Shown here: in pieces, positions 53,397 to 60,303 of the stretch
Position numbering within the stretch: position 1 is the first letter of the stretch
Layout of the letters: every line of letters starts with the position of its first letter
Assembly (NCBI RefSeq): GCF_001904725.1
Contig: NZ_MRCE01000008.1
Span: forward strand, 124,001-188,000
Length of the DNA stretch: 64,000 bases
Direction of reading: 5' to 3'
Source of the DNA: Phormidium ambiguum IAM M-71
GTDB taxonomy: Bacteria > Cyanobacteriota > Cyanobacteriia > Cyanobacteriales > Aerosakkonemataceae
Notes under the pieces: generated by a model
What the model was told of the DNA's origin: nothing
What the model saw: the letters and a program-made list of their open reading frames with translations, nothing else
The model's database searches: none
Position numbers and translations under genes: made by a program

Positions 53397-53567
53397 ATGG
53401 ATGCTTTAATTCAAGAACTTAATATGAAACTGCGTCAATGGCAACCTGATATTGCCGCACTTGTTGGGCAATATCTAACGGAGATCATTGAATTAGCAGA
53501 CCAAGATGCGTTAGATTTGGTGCGATCGAGAATTGTAGAACAAGAAGTGTTAAATTTAATTGATTAA
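53397..53567 (+). CDS. Small helical protein, 56 residues
   Basis: A short frame encoding MDALIQELNMKLRQWQPDIA ALVGQYLTEIIELADQDALD LVRSRIVEQEVLNLID. It is strongly acidic and predicted helical, with a regular heptad-like pattern. It starts at ATG 53397 and ends at TAA 53565-53567, 43 nt before the methyltransferase start. The codon pattern is gene-like, but there is no strong ribosome-binding site. The size and position recall the small regulatory or antitoxin-like frames next to R-M genes; that is only a guess and I do not recognise the family. Confidence 0.55.
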   Translation: MDALIQELNMKLRQWQPDIAALVGQYLTEIIELADQDALDLVRSRIVEQEVLNLID

Positions 53568-53610
53568 TCCAATAACAATCAACATAAAGAAACAGAGCAC
53601 TAGTAGTTAA

Positions 53611-54912
53611 ATGGCAACAGGGATACCAGGGAAAAAATTGAAGAATAATCCTAAGCTATCATTTCGCTTAGAGTATGAAGGAAAAACTTCTACAGAAGAG
53701 ATATTTAATACTCCTCTAGCCGAACTACATCGAATTCTCAGCGTAGATAAACAACCCAAAAATAGACTCATTTACGGAGATAATTTAAGAGTTATTCGCA
53801 CTTTATTAGATGATGCTGATATTACCGGAAAAGTTGGATTAATTTATATCGATCCGCCTTATGCTACAGGACTAAATTTTGAGTCTAGAAAACAAACTCA
53901 TGCCTATCACGATTTTCTAGATGGAGCAGATTATTTAGAATTTATACGTCAACGTTTGATTTTACTTAGAGAACTCTTAGCAGATCATGGATCTATCTAT
54001 ATCCATTTAGATGAAAACATGGCTTTTCCTGTCAAAGTCTTAATGGATGAAATTTTCGGAGCTAAGAACTTTCGGAATTGGATTACTCGCAAAAAATGCA
54101 ATCCGAAAAATTACACTCGCAAGCAATACGGCAACATTTCTGACTACATTCTTTTTTATACAAAAAGTGATGATTATGTCTGGAATCAACCCTTTGAAGC
54201 TTGGACAGATGTTACAACTAAAAAAGAATATCAGTACATAGAAGAAGAGACAGGAAGACTCTACAAAAAAGTCCCTATTCATGCGCCAGGAGTGAGAAAA
54301 GGCGAAACAGGTAAACCTTGGAGAGGTATGCTTCCGCCACCTGGTAAACATTGGCAATATCCACCAAAAGTTTTAGATGAAATGGATGCCAGAAGCGAAA
54401 TTTATTGGTCGCCAACAGGTAATCCTCGCAGAAAAGTATACTTTGATAATAGTAAGGGAATTGCAGTTCAAGATATTTGGCTAGAGTTCAAGGATGCTCA
54501 TAATCAAAATATTAAGATTACGGGTTATCCGACGGAAAAAAATTCAGAAATGCTCAAGCGAATTATACTTGCTTCTTCCAATAAAGGCGATCTTGTATTA
54601 GATGCTTTTCTGGGAAGCGGGACTACAGTTGCAGTTGCAGAGGAACTAGAAAGAGAGTGGATAGGTATAGATAATTCACCTTTGGCAATGGACATTACAG
54701 TTCATCGTTTGGCTAATGGAACTGAAGCAATGGGTGATTTTGTTAATGGTAATGGAAGTACACCGAAACAGGAACCTTTGATTAATACAAATAGAATTTT
54801 GCACAGTGGACTGGATATGTATTTTGAGATTGCTTCAGATTTAAAACCTATTCCAGAAAATACAGTTGAAGCTTGGAAAAATAAACTTAACTTTCAAGCC
54901 AATCTTTGGTGA
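53611..54912 (+). CDS. Site-specific DNA amino-methyltransferase (beta class)
   Basis: A 433-residue adenine-N6 or cytosine-N4 methyltransferase. Motif IV is IDPPYATGLNF with D81-P-P-Y84. Motif I is FLGSGTTVAVAEEL with F333-L-G335-S-G337, near the C-terminus. The order IV ... target domain ... I is that of beta-class enzymes. The target-recognition region (about 155-300) includes TRKKCNPKNYTRKQYGNISD YILF. The gene overlaps the endonuclease gene by 26 nt tail to tail. The sequence specificity cannot be told. Confidence 0.93.
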   Translation: MATGIPGKKLKNNPKLSFRLEYEGKTSTEEIFNTPLAELHRILSVDKQPKNRLIYGDNLRVIRTLLDDADITGKVGLIYIDPPYATGLNFESRKQTHAYHDFLDGADYLEFIRQRLILLRELLADHGSIYIHLDENMAFPVKVLMDEIFGAKNFRNWITRKKCNPKNYTRKQYGNISDYILFYTKSDDYVWNQPFEAWTDVTTKKEYQYIEEETGRLYKKVPIHAPGVRKGETGKPWRGMLPPPGKHWQYPPKVLDEMDARSEIYWSPTGNPRRKVYFDNSKGIAVQDIWLEFKDAHNQNIKITGYPTEKNSEMLKRIILASSNKGDLVLDAFLGSGTTVAVAEELEREWIGIDNSPLAMDITVHRLANGTEAMGDFVNGNGSTPKQEPLINTNRILHSGLDMYFEIASDLKPIPENTVEAWKNKLNFQANLW

Positions 54913-55747
54913 ATCTTTCATCTAGCATTTTTAGAGTACATACCATTACTCTTCCTTGTCCATTGTCTTCCAAATCTGCGTAATCATTCCACATTGAACC
55001 AAGAGTTAGTCCTGGGCCATCATTAAGAAAAAGTATTTTTAGGGGAATTTTGTAGGTTTCGGCATATTCGAGAATTTGTGTAACTTTATCTCGATTTCCA
55101 CTAATGCGATCGTCCTCCTGTCCTCCGCCTCGATCGGTATCGTAACGAGCAAAACCTACAACTAGGGGAGTGCGATCGTTACGAGAAATGAAAATATCTG
55201 CTGGAGTTTTAGATTTCCAATTCTGCAAAACTTTATTAAGTAGCACATCTTTTCCAGCACGTACAGGGCCTTGAATAAGATATTCTGAGCCAAAATGAGC
55301 CTCAAACCATAAGAAAAAAGCCTCAGTTAATTCATATCCCTTTTTGCCTCGATCCTTATATTCCATGAGGATAGCCATTAGTGCTTCATCTGGTTTTGGA
55401 CGACTGGCAAATTTTTCCCTAACTTCTTGTATATCTCGAAATCTATTCCCGTAATCTTTGATTATGTTGGGAATATTTTTCTTGACCTTTAGCATTTCGA
55501 CAGATGTATCTGGTGAAATATATTTGCGAAATACTCGAAGTAATTGATTTCTTAGAGGCTCGTTTATTTCAGATATATTAATCAGGAGATTCGCAGAACT
55601 ATTAGCAGTATGAGCTAATTCAGCAAATTGTTCTAGGACACTTCCGTAAAGTGCTGGTGCCTGATCTAGATAGTCTGGATAAAACGCTGAATCAACAAAA
55701 GTGATGTACTGAGAAGCGCTATTTTTGTAATCACGAAATGAGTTCAC
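54887..55747 (-). CDS. Putative type II restriction endonuclease partner
   Basis: A 286-residue protein convergent with, and overlapping by 26 nt, the beta-class methyltransferase gene. It has no recognisable helicase or other domain. Possible catalytic features are ADIFISRNDRTPLVVGFARY DTDRGGGQEDDR and GNRDKVTQILEYAET, rich in acidic residues and with the G-R-DK spacing seen in some endonucleases, but no standard PD-(D/E)xK motif can be assigned. An N-terminal helical half precedes it. The start is GTG at 55747 with AGAGGG upstream. The endonuclease call rests on position next to the methylase, not on a family match. Confidence 0.7.
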   Translation of the reverse strand: MNSFRDYKNSASQYITFVDSAFYPDYLDQAPALYGSVLEQFAELAHTANSSANLLINISEINEPLRNQLLRVFRKYISPDTSVEMLKVKKNIPNIIKDYGNRFRDIQEVREKFASRPKPDEALMAILMEYKDRGKKGYELTEAFFLWFEAHFGSEYLIQGPVRAGKDVLLNKVLQNWKSKTPADIFISRNDRTPLVVGFARYDTDRGGGQEDDRISGNRDKVTQILEYAETYKIPLKILFLNDGPGLTLGSMWNDYADLEDNGQGRVMVCTLKMLDERFTKDWLES

Positions 55748-55758
55748 TGCATACCCTC

Positions 55759-56217
55759 TTAACTTGCTTTTTGTGACTTACTCACAAGAGTTTTCGCTTG
55801 TTGAATCCAGCGAGAAACTTCCTCCACAGGGGGGCAAAGATCGCGCCGCTGCATTGTGGAAACTTGTAATTTTAAAATTTGTTGATGTACTTTGTGGGCG
55901 GAAGTTTGGGCTAGTTGGTTGACGGAGGCGATGCCAGCGTGTAACAGTAGGCCGCAGAATTGACAACCGACACTGGGAACACGGGCTAAATCTGCTAATG
56001 CTACCCATTTTTGGACGTGATGTAAGGGTTTCTGTAACTGGTTGGCTAAGGCTAATTTCTTTTCTGAGGTATTTGCTTTTACCAATAGCTGCACAGTAGT
56101 ATTAATGCCACATTCCGAGAGTTGGGCGCAGTCTTGGGCACTTAATCCCGGTAGTTGTACAATTGGCCAATCACTAAACTTAATGCTGTTTTTAGCAGCG
56201 TTGGGTTGAGGAGTCAT
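55759..56217 (-). CDS. DUF4332 domain protein
   Basis: A 152-residue protein of the DUF4332 family, which has two helix-hairpin-helix-like units. The first is about residues 20-60 (LPGLSAQDCAQLSECGINTT VQLL) and the second about 80-120 (LARVPSVGCQFCGLLLHAGI ASVNQLAQTSAHKVHQQI). The pattern P-G-L/V-x(6)-C/L-x(4)-GI is typical of DNA-binding HhH motifs. Its C-terminal region is DLCPPVEEVSRWIQQAKTLV. ATG start at 56217. It lies just upstream of the restriction-endonuclease gene in the same direction, but its link to R-M is not established. Confidence 0.8.
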   Translation of the reverse strand: MTPQPNAAKNSIKFSDWPIVQLPGLSAQDCAQLSECGINTTVQLLVKANTSEKKLALANQLQKPLHHVQKWVALADLARVPSVGCQFCGLLLHAGIASVNQLAQTSAHKVHQQILKLQVSTMQRRDLCPPVEEVSRWIQQAKTLVSKSQKAS

Positions 56218-56296
56218 TCTTTCGTTCTACTCTCAAACTTAACTCTTTTGTTATTCTGACAAAGAGAATAGTGCTCCCGGAGGGTTAGTTCAGATA

Positions 56297-57757
56297 ATGC
56301 AACTCACGATCGAAAGGCCAGCGGAGTCAATTAACAATTTTCCTTTTATGCTGACACAAACGGCTTCTTGGGCGGAGACTAATGGCAGTCGGGTTTCCCT
56401 TGCTGATACTCTCCGCAAAAGACGGCAAAAACTCTTTAAGATGATTAATTTTCCGGTCGTCCTCTGGTCAGGGGTTCGCAGTTCTCGGAATTTTCCGGGA
56501 AATCAGCTACCTTTTCGTGCCAGCAGCCATTTTCTTTATTTTGCTGGCATACCCCTGGAAAATGTGGCGATTCGCATGGAACCACCAGGGACGCTGGAAC
56601 TGTACATGGATGACCCCAGTTTAGATGATGAACTGTGGCATGGGAAAAAGTTACTCAGGGAAGAAGTTGCGGAACTGATTGGGGCAAATATTGCTTTCCC
56701 GATGTCAGAATTGTGGTCGAGAGCATACAGTAGTGCTACGATTCCGGTTCAGGATGTTTACCTGCAACAACAACAGTCAAATATGCTGCATCGTTGGTTG
56801 TATTCGGCTAGTTCCTTAAGTTGGATTGACTGGGAATTGGCTTATGCGATCGTCCAATTGCGGCTTTGTCATGATGCTGGTGCTATAGCTGAGTTACGCA
56901 AGGCTGCTGCTTGTACGGTACAGGCGCATCGGGCGGGAATGGCAGCGACTCGTCATGTCCGGTTTGAGGCAGAAGTCCGGGCGGCGATGGAAAATGTGAT
57001 TTTCGCCCAACAAATGAACTGTGCTTATAACAGCATTGTTACGGTTCATGGGGAAGTGTTACACAACGAACAGTATCACCGGGCGTTAAATCATGGGGAT
57101 TTGTTGTTGGCGGATGTGGGTGCGGAAACGGCGCTGGGTTGGGCTTCTGATGTGACGCGCACTTGGCCTGTTTCGGGCAAGTTTTCACCGACGCAACGCG
57201 ATATTTATGAGGTGGTACGATCGGCCCATGATGCCTGTATCGCTAAAATTGCTCCAGGGGTGGAATACAAGGAGATTCATCTTTTAGGGGCGGCAACTCT
57301 CACTGAAGGGTTGGTAAATTTGGGCATCCTGAAAGGTGATGTGGAAGAGTTGGTGGAAAATGACGTTCATGCGGCATTTTTCCCTCATGGAATTGGGCAT
57401 TTAATTGGTTTAGATGTTCATGATATGGAGGATTTGGGCGATTTGTCGGGGTATGAGTTGGGGCGGACGAGAAGCGATCGCTTTGGCTTAAAATTCCTCC
57501 GCTTAGATCGTCCTTTGCAAGCGGGAATGTTGGTAAGTATTGAACCAGGTTTCTATCAAGTTCCTTCGATTTTAAATTATCCCGATCGCAGAGAATCTTT
57601 CCAAGAGTTTGTGGATTGGGATCGCTTGGCGCAATTCTCTGATGTTCGGGGAATTCGCATTGAAAATGATGTGTTAGTTACTGATTCTGGTTGTGAGGTA
57701 ATTACTGGTGAATTGCCAACTCATCCAGATGCGATCGAACATCTCGTTAACAGCTAG
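56297..57757 (+). CDS. pepP: M24B aminopeptidase (Xaa-Pro aminopeptidase)
   Basis: A 486-residue metallopeptidase that removes N-terminal residues before proline. The pita-bread fold has an N-terminal domain (about 40-150) and a C-terminal catalytic domain. The metal ligands are in LLLADVGAETALGWASDVTR (two aspartates), FFPHGIGHLIGLDVHD (histidine), VSIEPGFY (glutamate) and IRIENDVLV (glutamate). The start is ATG 56297. It has no signal peptide, so it is cytosolic. The symbol pepP is used for convenience; the exact member of the family is not certain. Confidence 0.93.
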   Translation: MQLTIERPAESINNFPFMLTQTASWAETNGSRVSLADTLRKRRQKLFKMINFPVVLWSGVRSSRNFPGNQLPFRASSHFLYFAGIPLENVAIRMEPPGTLELYMDDPSLDDELWHGKKLLREEVAELIGANIAFPMSELWSRAYSSATIPVQDVYLQQQQSNMLHRWLYSASSLSWIDWELAYAIVQLRLCHDAGAIAELRKAAACTVQAHRAGMAATRHVRFEAEVRAAMENVIFAQQMNCAYNSIVTVHGEVLHNEQYHRALNHGDLLLADVGAETALGWASDVTRTWPVSGKFSPTQRDIYEVVRSAHDACIAKIAPGVEYKEIHLLGAATLTEGLVNLGILKGDVEELVENDVHAAFFPHGIGHLIGLDVHDMEDLGDLSGYELGRTRSDRFGLKFLRLDRPLQAGMLVSIEPGFYQVPSILNYPDRRESFQEFVDWDRLAQFSDVRGIRIENDVLVTDSGCEVITGELPTHPDAIEHLVNS

Positions 57758-57761
57758 AACA

Positions 57762-57819
57762 ATTTTAGATTTTGGATTTTCAGAGTTTTTCCGAAAATCT
57801 AAAATCCAAAATCTAAAAT
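57762..57819. repeat. 19-bp perfect inverted repeat of TTTTAGA/TTTTGGA units
   Basis: ATTTTAGATTTTGGATTTT (57762-57780) and AAAATCCAAAATCTAAAAT (57801-57819) pair perfectly over 19 bp around a 20-nt loop. It lies just 5 nt after the aminopeptidase stop, so it probably also works as a terminator. Composed of the same heptamers as the arrays at 3917 and 7338. Confidence 0.85.
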
Positions 57820-57822
57820 CTC

Positions 57823-58162
57823 TGGATTATTCCCATAAAAACAGTAAATGTCCGCCAAATATCAGGGGAGATAAAGATAGCGAAATCATCTCTCATACAA
57901 TGGAAAAATTTATTAAATTTAATCTTTTAAAAAAAGCCAATATTTACCCAATTTAGATAGTTTACATAGTAAAAATAAAAAACTTATATGAAAAGTAAAT
58001 TAACTAAAAGCGACTGTTTACAAATAGAGAACCCTATAGTAATATTCAGTGCAGTTAACTAATTTTGTACAAAAAGCTTTTTGTTAAAAAACTTGCCAAA
58101 ATTCTCATTAATAGTGCAATTTAGGCGCTAACACAACAATTTATTCAATGTAAAGAAAGTTT
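57823..58162. other. AT-rich gap upstream of the 58163 gene
   Basis: About 340 nt with no supported gene. It is AT-rich with runs such as AAAATAAAAAACTTATATGA and contains the promoter of the secreted protein gene that follows. No RNA gene or repeat array is visible. Confidence 0.5.
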
Positions 58163-58705
58163 ATGAATCACATCACAAAGGTATTAGCAATATTTGCTGT
58201 AACTGCTTGTGCGATAGGGGTAACTAAATTAGAAGTTGCCAATGCTACAGACTACAGCTTACCTAACAAGTCAGAAACTACTTCCTTTCAAGTTAAGGAA
58301 TCACAACTTTTAGCACAAGCGATCGTTACTTACCAAGGATTAGGAGAAATAACTTTTGAAGAAAACGGGGAAAATAGAACTGCCAAAATTAGCCGTCTTA
58401 CAATTGATACTAGAGAAAGTAGCAATGTAATTTTTAACATCACCACAGATGACGGACGGCGTTACGCTTTAATTGGTAGAGTTACGGAAAACGTAGAAAC
58501 AGGAGGATATAAAGTTTCTTTAACTTCCCTGAGAGCAGGTCAATCACAACAGATTCCCGCTCAAGGAGTACTCCTAGTTAGTCGTACTGGAGAAATTTCA
58601 CCTGAAGGTGATTTAACATACACGGGAACTAAGAAACTTTTAGGTATTTCTTTTACACCTTCAACTGACACAGTTACTAATGAACCTGTGAGAGGGTTAT
58701 GGTAA
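58163..58705 (+). CDS. Exported hypothetical protein
   Basis: A 180-residue protein with a signal peptide (VLAIFAVTACAIGVTKLEVA NA) and an all-beta C-terminal part of about 130 residues (TYQGLGEITFEENGENRTAK, GRRYALIGRVTENVETGGYK). I do not recognise the family. The balanced composition and long frame make it a real gene. It stands alone, with a stem-loop at 58743-58774 shared with the convergent gene. The role is unknown, probably in the periplasm or at the surface. Confidence 0.8.
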   Translation: MNHITKVLAIFAVTACAIGVTKLEVANATDYSLPNKSETTSFQVKESQLLAQAIVTYQGLGEITFEENGENRTAKISRLTIDTRESSNVIFNITTDDGRRYALIGRVTENVETGGYKVSLTSLRAGQSQQIPAQGVLLVSRTGEISPEGDLTYTGTKKLLGISFTPSTDTVTNEPVRGLW

Positions 58706-58742
58706 ATTCGGAATTTTACATTCGTTAAAACTTTTACTTGTT

Positions 58743-58774
58743 ACACCGCTATGAGACTAAATTCGTAGCGGTGT
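58743..58774. terminator. Bidirectional hairpin terminator
   Basis: ACACCGCTA (58743-58751) and TAGCGGTGT (58766-58774) pair perfectly around a 14-nt loop, between two convergent genes. A T-rich run precedes it on the plus strand. Confidence 0.65.
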
Positions 58775-58784
58775 TCGATCGCAT

Positions 58785-59561
58785 TTATGTATCTGATACA
58801 CTCCCTGATTTTTCTTCATTTGATGATTTTTCTTCATTTGATGCAGCTTTTTTAGCATCTTTAACTTGTTGTAATGCTTCTGTTTTCATTTTCTTGCTAG
58901 CTTTAAAAAATTGTGGCACTTCTGATTGTGGCAACGTTAATAAAGAATCAAAGCCAAAAACATTTCTTTGCGGTAAAAATTTAGCTTTGATAGAAACAAA
59001 CATTGGTTTGCCTTGTGCCTCTTTATCTAATTTGGGATTAAATCGAAAAGGTCGAATTGGTGCATCTCTCCAAAATATTGGTAAATGGCTACCCTTCATA
59101 AATTTGACTCGTTTATAAACTTCAGATTTTTTGACAAATTCTAATCTTTCGGGAGTGAAGTTTTTGAATACCGAAATACAGGGAATTTGACACACTGGTA
59201 TAAACTGCCACAGTCCCGATAATTTAAACTCAAAATCATTCAGAGATTGACAAATCCCTTCGCTCGAACCATTATCAAATCCTACTAATTGGAAAGCTAT
59301 TTGATGTGGTTTATCTTTCGGGGGAAAATGAATGACTCGTGGATAGACGATTAAGCGTAGTTCATTATTACCCGTACTCTCTATTTGTTTTTTCAAGGCT
59401 TCAAATGCTTTCACGCCTTTTTTACTGGGAATATATAAAAGTGGATATCGTTGGCCTGAGACTGTGATGGTGGCAGTTTTAGCATCTTCTGTAAAAGTTA
59501 CTTTCCCACGCAGGATGCCCACAGCTTGAAATAGAAGTTCTTGGGGAGAATCGGTAGTCAT
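58785..59561 (-). CDS. Hypothetical protein with duplicated C-terminal SNEEKS
   Basis: A 258-residue cytosolic protein I do not recognise. The N-terminal half is a beta-rich fold (LLFQAVGILRGKVTFTEDAK TATITVSGQRYPLLYIP). The C-terminal third is basic and lysine-rich, ending in a duplication KAASNEEKSSNEEKSGSVSD. At DNA level the duplication is a tandem TTTTCTTCATTTGATGA unit (about 58808-58843). No membrane segments. It is read convergently with the exported protein. Confidence 0.78.
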   Translation of the reverse strand: MTTDSPQELLFQAVGILRGKVTFTEDAKTATITVSGQRYPLLYIPSKKGVKAFEALKKQIESTGNNELRLIVYPRVIHFPPKDKPHQIAFQLVGFDNGSSEGICQSLNDFEFKLSGLWQFIPVCQIPCISVFKNFTPERLEFVKKSEVYKRVKFMKGSHLPIFWRDAPIRPFRFNPKLDKEAQGKPMFVSIKAKFLPQRNVFGFDSLLTLPQSEVPQFFKASKKMKTEALQQVKDAKKAASNEEKSSNEEKSGSVSDT

Positions 59562-59844
59562 ACAAATTGAGTGTCAATTGATAGCCTTGCTGTTATTCAT
59601 CTTAATTGTTTTTTCCGTAAAGCCAATTAATTTATCGCTTCAACAACAGCGATATTTGGGATGGCTGAGTTTTGACTTGTATCTTATCCGTGTTTATTCC
59701 CATCTTTTGGTTAAACGGTGAGAGTTAGCTGAACTTTACATTTTACATAGGGAAACCTTATTCTGCTTATTTATGTCAATAATATTATTTAGGAACAATG
59801 CTACCCTAAATACGATCGTTCATTAAATTCGTTTAAGGTGCAAA

Positions 59845-60210
59845 ATGTGTAAGAAAATAGTCATCCTGACCACCATTGGTATTACTTTAAATAGTTTCAT
59901 TTTCCCAAGCTATGCTCAGACAGAGCCATCCAATAGAAGAAATACAGAGCAAAGTCAAGACGGGGAACTGCTAGCCTGTACTGCCAGGAAAGATGATAAA
60001 AATCCGCGTCTGGGAGGTTGGCAAGAATTAATTGGTAGACCGCGTGCGGAAGTAGAAAGAAATGCTTATGAAACTGGTGGTTTATTTACCACTATTTCTC
60101 CTAGTCAAGCCACAATTGTGACAAAAACCGGAGAAATTATCAATATTAGTTATGGTCAGCAAGATCAAGTTATTCGAGGAATTTGTCGCAGTCGCAAAGG
60201 CGAAAACTAA
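59845..60210 (+). CDS. Exported hypothetical protein, 121 residues
   Basis: A small exported protein with a signal peptide (IVILTTIGITLNSFIFPSYAQ) and a mature part of about 96 residues (RKDDKNPRLGGWQELIGRPR, AYETGGLFTTISPSQATIVT, RGICRSRKGEN). Two cysteines, in LACTARK and RGICRSR, could form a disulphide. I do not recognise it. ATG start at 59845. A strong bidirectional terminator follows directly. Confidence 0.75.
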   Translation: MCKKIVILTTIGITLNSFIFPSYAQTEPSNRRNTEQSQDGELLACTARKDDKNPRLGGWQELIGRPRAEVERNAYETGGLFTTISPSQATIVTKTGEIINISYGQQDQVIRGICRSRKGEN

Positions 60211-60244
60211 ACTGAAGCTTCCCCGTTATGGGAAACTTCAGTTT
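60209..60244. terminator. Bidirectional Rho-independent terminator
   Basis: AACTGAAGCTTCCC (60210-60223) pairs with GGGAAACTTCAGTT (60230-60243) with one mismatch, followed by TTATTGTG. The stop codon of the 59845 gene lies at the left edge. It serves both the exported protein and the convergent giant gene. Confidence 0.82.
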
Positions 60245-60303
60245 ATTGTGATTTATGGTATTTTACTGTTAACAAACTGGAAAAAATTGTCCTTAAAGCT
60301 TGC

